Assembly: GCA_023426245.1 (NCBI GenBank)
Contig: JAFABB010000007.1
Location: 1 to 64,000, forward strand
Source of the DNA: Bacillota bacterium
GTDB lineage: Bacteria; Bacillota; UBA4882; UBA8346
Length of the DNA stretch: 64,000 nucleotides
Reading direction: 5' to 3'
Shown here: positions 49,960 through 59,549 of the stretch, piece by piece
How the letters are laid out: every line of letters starts with the position of its first letter
Position numbering within the stretch: position 1 is the first letter of the stretch
Notes under the pieces: model-generated
The model's input: the letters and a program-made list of their open reading frames with translations, nothing else
Database searches by the model: none
What the model was told of the DNA's origin: nothing
Position numbers and translations under genes: made by a program

Positions 49960-50166
49960 TTGGGTCCTTTCGATTGTAAAGGGCTTATTTATTTAGACAA
50001 ATGGTATTTGGTTTTAAAAAATAAAATAAGGAATGAATTGAAAGATTTAATTAGGATGGGCAAACCATTTAAAAATCACTGTGGAGTGCTCCTCCCTTTG
50101 GAAAAACTCAGAAGTAATCCTGAGTTAGTTAAGTACGATGTATTAATTACCGTAAAATTGCAGTAA
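49960..50166 (+). CDS. Possible small hypothetical protein
   Basis: Up to 68 residues from a TTG; WYLVLKNKIRNELKDLIRMGKPFKNHCGVLLPLEKLRSNPELVKYDVLITVKLQ looks protein-like (basic helix then beta strand), but there is no ribosome site. It may be a fragment of a larger lost gene. Not recognised. Confidence 0.3.
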   Translation: MGPFDCKGLIYLDKWYLVLKNKIRNELKDLIRMGKPFKNHCGVLLPLEKLRSNPELVKYDVLITVKLQ

Positions 50167-50389
50167 GCCATTTCAAATCTCTTTATAACAGGGTTTTAAA
50201 GATGGACAAATAATTGTATATTGGTTGGTTGTTTTAAAAAACGGAAATAAATAGTAAATAAAAATAATACTTATATTTTTGGGGTAAAAGTTCCTTATAT
50301 AAGGTGATATATTTTTGCAGGGAAATGGCATAATTGAACGAATATACTTTTATTTCCATAAATTTTTGTGACCGAACTATCGTTCTCTG

Positions 50390-50415
50390 ACCACCCTTTG
50401 TCAGGGTGGTTTGTT
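50390..50415 (+). terminator. Terminator-like hairpin
   Basis: ACCACCCT TTGTC AGGGTGGT followed by TTGTT, ahead of the TcmP gene. Otherwise 50167-50542 is AT-rich and empty. Confidence 0.55.
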
Positions 50416-50548
50416 ATGATGTTTGTAAATATAAAAATATGTGTAAGTTGCTGGAATGTAATATTGGTGACTTCGTGGTATTGATCGCGAATAATGATTC
50501 GCCTTGTGCTTAAACAAATCATCTATTTTAAAGTAGAGGAAGGTGCAC

Positions 50549-51805
50549 ATGTCGAAGGATAATAAAAATTTCTTCAAAGTAAAAAACAGATGGTCGGAAA
50601 TTAAGGATCAACTTCTCGGCTGTTATCTGACTCCGTATTTTCAAAAAGTTCTCACAACGGGTAAGCCGATTTTTTATGTAGATTGCTTTGCTGGAAAGGG
50701 TAAATTCGATGATGGGAAACCCGGTTCCCCGCGTATAGCTTTACAAGCACGTGACGACTGTATGAAAAAGTCAAAAATGCAAAGCGGCCCAGGACGGATC
50801 GATTCCTGCTTTATCGACCTCAATTATGAAAAGGAATTGAGCGCGAATATTGAAGATTTTAGTATTGCCAATGGGCGAATGGATGTTATTGGGGGAAAAT
50901 ACGAGAAAGAGATCGAAAGCCTTCTTTCAAGTAAACGTGGCGCAAATATCTTCTTATACATAGACCCATATGGAATAAGGGCTCTCGATCTCGGATTGTT
51001 TGATAAGTTTGGAACTTACGGCTTCGGGACGTTGGAGATGTTAATAAACTTCAACTCGTTTGGATTTTTCCGCGATGCTTGCCGCGTAATGAAGGTTGAT
51101 TATAATAACGATGAAGCGCTACAGGATTTAGATGATCTTGTGGAATATGAACCGACTGAGGTAAGCGCTTCTAAGCAGTCCGAAGAATTGCTTACCTGTA
51201 TTGCCGATGGCGATTACTGGAAGGCCATTGTTGATGATTATCAGCATGACAAAATAACCGGATTTCAAGCCGAGAAGAGGCTGTCCACGGAGTATAAACA
51301 ACGGTTGAGACAAAGATATGGATACGTACTAGATATGCCCATACGCCTGAAGCCGGGGCAGCGCCCAAAGTATCGCATGATCCATGTTTGCGATCATGAA
51401 GATGGTTGTTTCTTAATGGCTCAGAACATGCAAAAGCGCAAGGATGAACTATTTATTGATGTACAGCAGGGTGGGCAGCTATCACTATTTGATGCTGTTC
51501 CCAATATGACATCTTCAATTGAAAACGAACCCCTCACGGTTGAAGATATCGAAGTAAAGCTGAAAGAACACTTGATGCGGTTTAGTGGTGATGTCGGTAT
51601 TACGAGGCTATTGGCAACCTTTGTAAATGATTACGGCTTATTATGTGAATTTAAAATGATCTATGACATACTTGACAATTTAAAGCACCAAGGAATGATA
51701 GATATCGTAAGAAATCCTGCTTTTACCCAAAGCAGATTGCAACCATCCGCATTTTGGGAGGAAACAAAAGTAAAGAGCGTAACCATAAGGAGGAGCAGGC
51801 CATGA
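50549..51805 (+). CDS. tcmP: Three-Cys-motif partner protein TcmP
   Basis: 418 residues from the ATG at 50549 (AGAGGAAGG upstream). Features of the TcmP family: FFKVKNRWSEIKDQLLGCYLTPYFQKVL, FYVDCFAGKGKFDDGKPGSPRIAL (a methyltransferase-like glycine loop), CFIDLN and ANIFLYIDPYGIRALDL. TcmP genes are found next to proteins with a three-cysteine motif, which is exactly the case here, and the pair has been suspected of roles in defence against phages. The stop overlaps the start of the partner gene in ATGA. A C-terminal winged-helix-like region follows ~residue 300. Confidence 0.87.
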   Translation: MSKDNKNFFKVKNRWSEIKDQLLGCYLTPYFQKVLTTGKPIFYVDCFAGKGKFDDGKPGSPRIALQARDDCMKKSKMQSGPGRIDSCFIDLNYEKELSANIEDFSIANGRMDVIGGKYEKEIESLLSSKRGANIFLYIDPYGIRALDLGLFDKFGTYGFGTLEMLINFNSFGFFRDACRVMKVDYNNDEALQDLDDLVEYEPTEVSASKQSEELLTCIADGDYWKAIVDDYQHDKITGFQAEKRLSTEYKQRLRQRYGYVLDMPIRLKPGQRPKYRMIHVCDHEDGCFLMAQNMQKRKDELFIDVQQGGQLSLFDAVPNMTSSIENEPLTVEDIEVKLKEHLMRFSGDVGITRLLATFVNDYGLLCEFKMIYDILDNLKHQGMIDIVRNPAFTQSRLQPSAFWEETKVKSVTIRRSRP

Positions 51806-52590
51806 AGCCGGTGAAAGGATACATAGAGCGAAAATCTATGCTCTATAAAACCGGCGTGGAATATGGGGACTATACCATGAATCATGTTCAGGGCTGTTCT
51901 CATGGCTGCAAATATCCATGCTATGCCTTTATGATGGCGAAGAGGTTTGGAAAAACCAATTCCTATGAAAAATGGCTGGAGCCACTTCTGGTTAAAAACA
52001 CGCTGGAGATACTCGACGAAGAAATTCCACGCCTGAAGTCGAAAATCAAATCAGTACAGCTTTGCTTTACTACTGACCCGTTCATGTATGGATATGATGA
52101 GATAAAGAAGATGAGCCTTGCCGCTATAGAGAAACTGAATAATGCTGGTATAAAATGTACGGTTCTTACAAAGGGGCTGCTGCCATATGAACTGGCAACG
52201 TATTCAACTGAAAATGAATACGGGATTACACTTATTTCGCTAGATGAGGAATACCGGGAGCGGGTGGAACCGGGAGCTGCAACATATGTTGACCGCCTCG
52301 CGGCATTAAGTGCATTGCATGATAAGGGCTGTAAAACTTGGGTAAGTGTGGAACCATATCCTACACCGAATCTGATTGATCAGGATTTGGATGTTATATT
52401 GCAAGCAATTGAATTTACAGATAAAATAATCTTTGGGCGCACGAACTACAGTAAGGAAGTATCGTCGTATAGGGATCACAAAGAGTTTTTTAACAAGCAG
52501 GCAAAAAAGGTTATCGATTTTTGTTCAAGATATGGTATTAAATATCATATCAAAGCTGGTACAATGATCGAAAAGGAGAAGGGAAAATAG
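51802..52590 (+). CDS. Three-Cys-motif radical-SAM-like partner of TcmP
   Basis: 262 residues from the ATG at 51802 (AGGAGGAG in front). The cysteine cluster is GCSHGCKYPCYAFMMAKRFG: C-x3-C-x3-C, one residue longer than the usual radical-SAM C-x3-C-x2-C. The rest has a radical-SAM/spore-photoproduct-lyase-like barrel: VQLCFTTDPFMYGYDEIKKMSL, GIKCTVLTKGLL, YGITLISLDEEYRERVEPGAA, CKTWVSVEPYPTPNL. It probably binds a [4Fe-4S] cluster. The gene is translationally coupled to tcmP. Reaction unknown; DNA or RNA modification or repair is a guess. Confidence 0.85.
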   Translation: MKPVKGYIERKSMLYKTGVEYGDYTMNHVQGCSHGCKYPCYAFMMAKRFGKTNSYEKWLEPLLVKNTLEILDEEIPRLKSKIKSVQLCFTTDPFMYGYDEIKKMSLAAIEKLNNAGIKCTVLTKGLLPYELATYSTENEYGITLISLDEEYRERVEPGAATYVDRLAALSALHDKGCKTWVSVEPYPTPNLIDQDLDVILQAIEFTDKIIFGRTNYSKEVSSYRDHKEFFNKQAKKVIDFCSRYGIKYHIKAGTMIEKEKGK

Positions 52591-52591
52591 C

Positions 52592-52860
52592 ATGGCAAAA
52601 GCAGCAAAGATACAGGAACAATCACTTGAATCAATAATGTGGAACTGCAGCGTCATCTTTCACGGAAAAATCAGCACAAACGCCTTGGCAAAACTCGGCA
52701 GGAATGAGGATGTCCGGTGTCTGTTAAAAACTGCGGCGTATTGGATTGCACGATGGATGATATTATGGACGTTATTCCCGATGCGAAGGAGAAGCAATGA
52801 TTGACTCGAAATCAAGGCGAAGGAAACTGCCTACTGGTTCGAATAAGAACCAATAAAGGA
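52592..52860 (+). pseudogene. Remnant of a type I restriction HsdM-like gene
   Basis: The frame opens MAKAAKIQEQSLESIMWNCS, close to the N-terminus of HsdM-type N-6 methylases, but the following residues quickly lose similarity and a stop comes after 70 codons. In another frame MDDIMDVIPDAKEKQ precedes the end at ~52798, which also looks coding-like, suggesting a frameshift or a large internal deletion of a longer gene. It lies in the 270-base gap before the Mod-like gene. Confidence 0.5.
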
Positions 52861-52867
52861 GAAAATT

Positions 52868-54964
52868 ATGGCTGCAATACATGACCTGATCGATCAAATA
52901 GAAAATCCGGAGTTGCGTGCCCTCATTCAGCAGAAGATAGATCAGATGAATAAGCAGAAGAAATTCGGGCTTGTGTTTGAAGAGCATCTGCCGGAATGTA
53001 CGCCGCTTTATGATATTCCTGTCAGGAAAGGAAGCACTGTTGCTCTCAAGGCCGGCAAGGTGAACGAAACATATGTCGTGTTAAAGCTGAAAGATGACAC
53101 GGCGATTTGCCTACCAAAAGGCGGCGGGGAACCATCGAGGTTTCCAGTGGCGGATTTGGTGTCCGTTGCAGAGTTCGGCGAGACAATTTATCCTTATCTG
53201 AAACCCATTGGCAACGTGTGCAATGCTCCCGATAGCGATTTGTGGCATACGCTGATCGAAGCGGACAACTACCATGCTCTGCAGCTGTTGGAATACCTCT
53301 ATGCCAGCAAAGTGGACTGTATCTATATTGATCCGCCCTATAACACCGGCGCACGGGACTGGAAATACAATAACGACTATGTAGACAGCGTTGATACATA
53401 CCGTCACAGCAAGTGGCTATCGATGATGCAAAAGCGTTTAAAAATAGCGAAAAAGTTGTTGAATCCGCAAAATTCCGTGATGATCGTTACCATTGATGAA
53501 AAAGAATATCTGCACTTAGGGTGTTTGCTGGAAGAGATGTTTCCTGAGGCAAGGATTCAGATGGTAAGTACTATGATAAACCCTGCCATTGTTGCACGCG
53601 CAGGAGAGTTTGGACGCAGTGGCGAGTACATCTTTTTTGTACTGTTTGGGAAATCAGCTCCGCTCCGTGTTAAGCTAAATAGGGAATGGGTTTCCAATAA
53701 AGGTAGAACACACACAGGAAATATAAGGTGGGATCTGTTAAAGCGTTCTGGAACCGGCGCATCAAGAAAAGATTCACCAGGGGGATTTTATCCTATATAT
53801 ATTGACCCCAGTAACGGAAAAATCTTGAAAATTGGCGAACCATTACCCCCAGGAAAATCTGAGGCGCCGATGATTAAGGGGTTGTACTGTTTGTTGCCAA
53901 TTAGAAATAACGGAACCGAAGGACGATGGCAATGGTCCACTACTTCGCTTGCCGACGGGCTAGTCGAAGGCCGTGTAAAAGTGGGCGGAGACGAGAAAAG
54001 AGGATTTACGGTATATAGATTAGCCAAAGCCGAATATGCAAAAGTCAAAAATGGAGAATTCAATATTATTGACCGCGGAGTCAATAATGAGATCATTGTT
54101 GACGATAACGATAATGATTATGTGATGGCAGTGCCGGGTGATATATGGAAAATTGCGTTACATGATTCAACACAATATGGATCAAGGCTTTTAGGAAACA
54201 TTTTCACAAATAAGAGATTTACCTTTCCAAAGTCGCTATATGCTGTCAAGGATTGTATATATTTTTTCACTGCAGACAAGCCCAATGCACTTATTGTAGA
54301 CTTCTTTGCTGGTTCCGGCACGACGCTCCACGCAGTCAATTTACTGAATGCTGAGGACGGCGGTCATCGCCGTTGCATTATGGTCACCAATAACGAGGTG
54401 TCCGACGATGAAGCGAGAACGTTGACAGCAAAAGGATATCAGTCCGGTGATGATGAATGGGAAAAGCTCGGTATTGCCCGCTATGTCACCTGGCCACGCA
54501 CAGTATGCAGCATTGAAGGGCGCGATGTGAGCGGAGAACCGTTGAAAGGCAATTACCTCGGCAGCGATATACCGATGACAGACGGTTTCAAGGCAAATGC
54601 AGTCTATTTCAAGCTGAGTTTTCTCAATAAGACCGATGTTGCTTTGGGCAGGCAGTTCAAAGAAATGATGCCCACGCTGTGGATGAAAGCCGGAGCACAC
54701 GGTCCTTGTCCCAAGCTTGTAGGAGATGAAACGCCCACCATGCTGGTGCTGCCGGAGAATCGGCTTGCCGTACTGTCAGAAGAAGCTGCTTTCCCGGAGT
54801 TTGAGGCAGCAGTAAATGCCCATCCGGAAATTGAAACGGTATATATCGTCACCGACTACGAGGCTGGGTACTGTGCCATGGCAAAGAATCTGAGAGCCTC
54901 CAATACTTATCAGCTATATCGTGATTATCTGGATAACTTCAGAATCAATACCGGGAGGAACTGA
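52868..54964 (+). CDS. Site-specific DNA methyltransferase, type III Mod-like
   Basis: 698 residues. N6-adenine beta-class order: DPPYNTG (motif IV, ~residue 156) precedes FFAGSGTT (motif I, ~residue 478). Between them is a ~300-residue target-recognition region. CIYIDPPYNTGARDWKYNNDYVD is typical of type III Mod and related phage-type methylases. AAAGGAG precedes the ATG. The helicase gene starts two bases after its stop, so the two form an operon and probably a type III-like restriction-modification pair. Confidence 0.88.
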   Translation: MAAIHDLIDQIENPELRALIQQKIDQMNKQKKFGLVFEEHLPECTPLYDIPVRKGSTVALKAGKVNETYVVLKLKDDTAICLPKGGGEPSRFPVADLVSVAEFGETIYPYLKPIGNVCNAPDSDLWHTLIEADNYHALQLLEYLYASKVDCIYIDPPYNTGARDWKYNNDYVDSVDTYRHSKWLSMMQKRLKIAKKLLNPQNSVMIVTIDEKEYLHLGCLLEEMFPEARIQMVSTMINPAIVARAGEFGRSGEYIFFVLFGKSAPLRVKLNREWVSNKGRTHTGNIRWDLLKRSGTGASRKDSPGGFYPIYIDPSNGKILKIGEPLPPGKSEAPMIKGLYCLLPIRNNGTEGRWQWSTTSLADGLVEGRVKVGGDEKRGFTVYRLAKAEYAKVKNGEFNIIDRGVNNEIIVDDNDNDYVMAVPGDIWKIALHDSTQYGSRLLGNIFTNKRFTFPKSLYAVKDCIYFFTADKPNALIVDFFAGSGTTLHAVNLLNAEDGGHRRCIMVTNNEVSDDEARTLTAKGYQSGDDEWEKLGIARYVTWPRTVCSIEGRDVSGEPLKGNYLGSDIPMTDGFKANAVYFKLSFLNKTDVALGRQFKEMMPTLWMKAGAHGPCPKLVGDETPTMLVLPENRLAVLSEEAAFPEFEAAVNAHPEIETVYIVTDYEAGYCAMAKNLRASNTYQLYRDYLDNFRINTGRN

Positions 54965-54966
54965 GT

Positions 54967-57771
54967 ATGAAGGTTGAATTATTCCCGTTTCAAAAGAAGG
55001 CAGTGACCGACCTGCGGATGAAGGCAGCTGAGGCACTTGGTAGTTACCGGCGCACTCACACCCCACAAGTAGTCTCCCTGCAGGCACCCACCGGTGCCGG
55101 TAAAACGATCATCATGGCAGCGCTTGTGGAAGACATCTACTTTGGTACAGACCAATATGCCGAACAGCCAGAAGCTATCTTCGTTTGGCTGTCAGACTCT
55201 CCTGCTCTAAACGAACAGTCTAAGCAAAAATTTGATTTGAAGGCAGACAGGATTCGCTTTGGTCAGTGTGTCACCATCGAGGATGAATCCTTTGATATGG
55301 AAATGCTGGAGGACGGGCACGTCTATTTCCTCAACACGCAAAAGCTGGGGAAAGCCGGAAACCTTGGCAGACATTCCGATACCCGTCAACATACCATATG
55401 GGAAACGCTGGAGAATACGGCAAGGGAGAAAGCAGATCATCTGTACTTTATCATTGATGAGGCACATCGCGGTATGCAGGGGCAAGAAGCCGGGAAAGCG
55501 ACATCCATTATGCAGCGCTTTCTGAAGGGAAGTACAGAGTATAATCTGTCCCCGATTCCGGTCGTCATTGGAATCAGCGCCACAGCTGCCCGGTTCAACA
55601 AATTGGTGGGTGATACTAATTCCACACTGCAAAAATGTATTGTAACCGCCAACGAAGTACGAGCATCCGGTCTACTGAAAGATCGGATCGTCATCACCTA
55701 TCCAGACGATCCAGAAAAAAACAACGAAATGGCTGTTCTGCAGGCCGCCACGGATGAATGGAAGTTAAAATGCGACCACTGGTATCAATACTCATACGAA
55801 CAACATTATGCACAGGTAAATCCGGTCTTTGTGATTCAGGTTCTCGCCGGAAGCGGCAAAACCGTTTCCGATACCAATTTGGACGATGTGATCGCCAAAA
55901 TTGAGGAAAGAATGGGCACGCAATTTAAAGAGAATGAGGTCGCACATACCTTTGGCTCTACCTCCACACTATCAATTAACGGTCTGCGGGTGCATCATGT
56001 GGAGCCATCTGAAATCACGGATGACAAGCGCATCCGCGTGGTGCTGTTCAAGGAAAATCTCTCTACAGGCTGGGATTGTCCTCGCGCAGAAACCATGATG
56101 TCATTCCGCCATGCAGAAGACGCCACATATATTGCACAGCTTCTCGGCAGAATGGTTCGCACACCGCTGCAGTGTCATATCCTCGTGGACGATTCCCTGA
56201 ATGATGTGCGTTTGTTCCTTCCCTATTTCAATATGAACACAGTCAAGAATGTGATTGATGAGCTGCAAAATACCGAAGGCGGAGAGATTCCCACAGTGAT
56301 CGACGGAGAATCCATGGATCAGCCGGTCTATGTTCCATGGACCGTACATCCTCCTCGGCACAGAAACGACCAGCCGATAGAGGGACAGATGAATTTGTTT
56401 TCGCAATCGGGAAACGCTGCTGCAGAAGTTCAGCCTTCTGATTCTCAGGGGCTTAATGCTGCGAATGGTTATGCTACAAATGAAGCGACAGATATCCCGC
56501 AGCAACAGATCCATCCGCAAAGTGATCCGACCCCTATGTTCCCGGTCAAAACTGACAAAGGCAAGTCAGACGAGTTCGTTTCGAATACTGGCGTTCAGAT
56601 GAAAATTCCGAACTGCTACCTTAATAGAGAAGAAATCACCAAGTTTATCAATGATCGAGGATTGCTGACTTATTTGGTTCGTTCGGTAAAGATCAACAGC
56701 TATCTGAAATCCCTTCTGAACCTTGCTAGTCTGCTTACGCAGACTAATATCTATCGGGACGCAGCCGATGAAATTAAAGACGATGTTACAAGCATGATTC
56801 GGTCCTATATCGATGCGCTGCACAGCACAGGAAAATATGATGAGCTTGCTTCACATGTGCTTTCCTTCAAGCTGTCTGTCCGCATCTTTGATGTATTCGG
56901 AGAGCCCCTTGACTACGGAATTGTTCACGATTTCTTTACTGCATCCGAAAGCGACCTTGATCGGCAGCTGCGTGCGGCCGATGCAAAGCTTGGTGGTTAC
57001 GGCTTCCCAAATGTATACGGAAATAGGTACTGCAACAACGATGACCCCAGCGTTTTCAAGGTCGATTGTATCTTGTTTGCGGCCGATGATGACTGTATAG
57101 CGAAGCTAAACAGGTACGCAGAAAAGAAATTCCATGGTTTGAACGATCAATATCGGAAATATGTTGTCAGCAAATCCGAAAAGTGCAAAAAGCAGTATAG
57201 CGATATCATTGCGGACAGCGATGCCGTCAGTAAACACAATTTCACCCTGCCGGAAACGATCAATGTCCGAATTGATAAAGATGGCAAGGAATATGATAAC
57301 CACTTGTTTGCTGACGAAAAAGGCATTGCCGTCATCAAGCTCAACGGTTGGGAAGAAGGTGTTTTGGAAGAAGAAGCAAAACGAACGGATTTTGTTTGCT
57401 GGCTTCGAAACCCGCCGCGTGAGAAATGGTCTTTGTGCATTCCATATGAAATCAACGGGGAAACCAAACCGACCTATCCTGATTTTTTGATTGTAAGAAG
57501 CGACCCGATTCTTACCTATGTCATTGACATTCTGGAACCGCACAGTCCGGATTTCAAGGACAATCTTGGCAAGGCTAAAGGCTTTGCAAAATATGCGGAA
57601 GCAGAGTCAAAAATCGGGAGGATTCAATTGATTCGTACAGGTAAAGATCCGGCAGGAAAAATACGATTCAAACGTCTTGATCTGTCACAGGGAGCAGTGC
57701 GTGACAAAGTGCTGAAGGCACAGAATACTGACGAGCTCGACCATATTATCGAAACGGATGGTATTTTTTGA
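54967..57771 (+). CDS. DEAD/DEAH helicase with C-terminal nuclease-like domain, Res-like
   Basis: 934 residues. Superfamily 2 motifs: Q-like FQKKAV, Walker A LQAPTGAGKTIIM, DEAH (YFIIDEAHRGM), SAT (GISATAARF), and the later FKENLSTGWDCPRAETMMSF and QLLGRMVRTP (motif VI). A C-terminal region YPDFLIVRSDPILTYVIDILEPH resembles the PD-(D/E)xK nuclease of type III Res, but the usual E-x-K reads E-P-H. A low-complexity Gln/Pro insert lies near ~residues 470-530. Partner of the Mod-like methylase. Confidence 0.86.
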   Translation: MKVELFPFQKKAVTDLRMKAAEALGSYRRTHTPQVVSLQAPTGAGKTIIMAALVEDIYFGTDQYAEQPEAIFVWLSDSPALNEQSKQKFDLKADRIRFGQCVTIEDESFDMEMLEDGHVYFLNTQKLGKAGNLGRHSDTRQHTIWETLENTAREKADHLYFIIDEAHRGMQGQEAGKATSIMQRFLKGSTEYNLSPIPVVIGISATAARFNKLVGDTNSTLQKCIVTANEVRASGLLKDRIVITYPDDPEKNNEMAVLQAATDEWKLKCDHWYQYSYEQHYAQVNPVFVIQVLAGSGKTVSDTNLDDVIAKIEERMGTQFKENEVAHTFGSTSTLSINGLRVHHVEPSEITDDKRIRVVLFKENLSTGWDCPRAETMMSFRHAEDATYIAQLLGRMVRTPLQCHILVDDSLNDVRLFLPYFNMNTVKNVIDELQNTEGGEIPTVIDGESMDQPVYVPWTVHPPRHRNDQPIEGQMNLFSQSGNAAAEVQPSDSQGLNAANGYATNEATDIPQQQIHPQSDPTPMFPVKTDKGKSDEFVSNTGVQMKIPNCYLNREEITKFINDRGLLTYLVRSVKINSYLKSLLNLASLLTQTNIYRDAADEIKDDVTSMIRSYIDALHSTGKYDELASHVLSFKLSVRIFDVFGEPLDYGIVHDFFTASESDLDRQLRAADAKLGGYGFPNVYGNRYCNNDDPSVFKVDCILFAADDDCIAKLNRYAEKKFHGLNDQYRKYVVSKSEKCKKQYSDIIADSDAVSKHNFTLPETINVRIDKDGKEYDNHLFADEKGIAVIKLNGWEEGVLEEEAKRTDFVCWLRNPPREKWSLCIPYEINGETKPTYPDFLIVRSDPILTYVIDILEPHSPDFKDNLGKAKGFAKYAEAESKIGRIQLIRTGKDPAGKIRFKRLDLSQGAVRDKVLKAQNTDELDHIIETDGIF

Positions 57772-57859
57772 TATCTCTCATACGGGCGAATAAACTTGAA
57801 AAAATAGCTTTAATATTGGGCCATCTTTTGGTCGGTGATTGACTATGAGCAAGGATTAA

Positions 57860-58031
57860 TTTACCACCAGTGATTTTAGTTCCGGGGCACGCACTGAAGC
57901 AGAGAGCGGATGTAACTCTGGTGGCTTTAATGAATGGGGAGCAATTAGTGAATTTGCTGATAGAGAATGATATTTGTATCCGAAGGACTAATCATGATTT
58001 GATTGAGCTGGGGGAAGTTGAGGAAGAATGA
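57860..58031 (+). pseudogene. Mrr-type restriction endonuclease C-terminal relic
   Basis: One frame reads FTTSDFSSGARTEAES and another continues DVTLVALMNGEQLVNLLIENDICIRR to a stop at 58031. Joined with a one-base shift, this matches the end of Mrr-family endonucleases (ITTS ... A...AE ... V.LIDGEQLA.LMIE). Upstream catalytic parts are gone. The rest of 57772-58128 has no gene. Confidence 0.55.
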
Positions 58032-58128
58032 TGAAATGAAAATCGTATATAATTGACTAATCTTCAAAATTGAGTAGAAAAAAATTTGGTATGGTTATGG
58101 AAAAACTGTGAAAGGAGTAGAAATAAAT

Positions 58129-58995
58129 ATGACTTTTCGAATAGCGACCGTTATAGGGGTAACCACACTCCTAATAATTATAGTTTTTTGTCTATTAAAA
58201 TTTGCGGATTTTTTGACTCTTCGACTTGAAAAATTGTCTGAAAATGTTGGAAAAAGAATTGGCTTAAGGTTTAAATGGGGATATTCACTATTAGTAGTCG
58301 AGATATTAGCCGTTGTTGTAATTTTATTACTACTATATTCTTTGTTTTTATTACTTTCTATGCCGCTAAGAGTACTAATATTGATTTTATTTTTAATATA
58401 TGCCTTTTTTTCTGGTTCTCTTATTCAATTCTTAGAAGTAAATAATCCATCTCCTTTTTCTTTAAAGAAATTCATACTAGGATGGACCCAAAAATATTAC
58501 ATTTTAAATCGCGTTGCAATATTATTGGATGAAACAAATTCGTTTTTGCTCTGGGTAATGATTCCTTTATCGTTGGCCGGCCTTATTCCATTATCGCTAA
58601 TGGGCTTTATTACATTACAACTCTATAATATTTTTAATGATTGTTTATATGTTTTGTTTATTGCGCTACTCTTATGCCTTTGGACATATTTGCCTAGTTT
58701 CAAACGGGAAGAGGAGCTAAGCAAAAATCAAAAAATATCTGCTAAGAAGGTTCTTCTATATGCTCTGGCTACAAGCTGGTTTAGTATTGAGGCTTTTATA
58801 AAACTAAGTTCTTCCTCGAAAAATAATTCTGAAGAAAACCAGATTATTTTATCAGTGTTAGTTGGGTTGTTTTTAACACTTGATAGGCTGTTAAAAGCAA
58901 TCCTTGATGATTATAAATTATTTTATGATTCAAGAGTTAGCTCCAATATACAGACTATATCTTCATCTCACGAGTCTCAAACATTAAATAGGTAA
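58129..58995 (+). CDS. Multi-pass membrane protein of unknown function
   Basis: 288 residues from the ATG at 58129 (AAAGGAG upstream). About six hydrophobic segments: IATVIGVTTLLIIIVFCLLKF, LLVVEILAVVVILLLLYSLFLLL, VLILILFLIYAFFSGSLI, WVMIPLSLAGLIPLSLMGFI, CLYVLFIALLLCLWTYL and IILSVLVGLFLTLDRLL. A soluble Ser-rich tail ends it. I do not recognise the family. AT-rich codon use marks it as acquired DNA. Possibly the membrane part of a defence system, but nothing shows it directly. Confidence 0.65.
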   Translation: MTFRIATVIGVTTLLIIIVFCLLKFADFLTLRLEKLSENVGKRIGLRFKWGYSLLVVEILAVVVILLLLYSLFLLLSMPLRVLILILFLIYAFFSGSLIQFLEVNNPSPFSLKKFILGWTQKYYILNRVAILLDETNSFLLWVMIPLSLAGLIPLSLMGFITLQLYNIFNDCLYVLFIALLLCLWTYLPSFKREEELSKNQKISAKKVLLYALATSWFSIEAFIKLSSSSKNNSEENQIILSVLVGLFLTLDRLLKAILDDYKLFYDSRVSSNIQTISSSHESQTLNR

Positions 58996-58998
58996 ATC

Positions 58999-59545
58999 AT
59001 GAAATTATACCTCGACGTCACGGACAATCAATGGTTCTCCTACCTCTCCCGCCTTCACCGCGATGGAATCAATTTCTGGCAACTCGGCGGAAGCCAATCT
59101 TTCTCTGCCATTGAATCCGGCGTGCCGTTTCTTTTTAAACTCATAGCCCCCAAAACTTTATAGTTGGTGGCGGCTTTTTCGTCCGTCATTCCTTTTTACC
59201 AAACACTCTTGCTTGGGATTCCTTTGGCGAAAAAAATGGTACTCTCGACTTTCCGACACTCAAAGCAAGAATTATGAAGTATCGCTCCAAAACGGTAAAA
59301 CCGAAATCGATTCGGTTATTGGTTGTATTATTTTTACGGATCTGTTTTTCTTTAATGAGACGGAATGGATTCCGGTTCCAGTAGATTGGACTCCCAACAT
59401 CGCACAAGGGAAAACTTATAATACGAAACTTTAATAGGGCGTTTATTATGGAATCAAGTACAAGAACGTTTAAGTCGACAATGGTTAATTTCAAAAGATA
59501 AAGTGAGCCAAAACACTTATGATAGAAGGGGGAAATGGGGAGAGA
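58999..59545 (+). pseudogene. Frameshifted HNH-type restriction protein N-terminal domain, copy 1
   Basis: Starts MKLYLDVTDNQWFSYLSRLH ... INFWQLGGSQSFSAIESGVPFLFKL, the N-terminal domain of HNH-type restriction proteins. Compared with the copy at 61000, one C is lost near 59143 and one A near 59297, and stop codons (TAATAG) fall at ~59432 before IGRLLWNQVQERLSRQW. The frame pieces together give FIVGGGFFVRHSF, NGKTEIDSVIGCIIFTD and EWIPVPVDWTPNIAQGKTY. The HNH part is absent. A dead gene. Confidence 0.7.
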
Positions 59546-59549
59546 TTAA

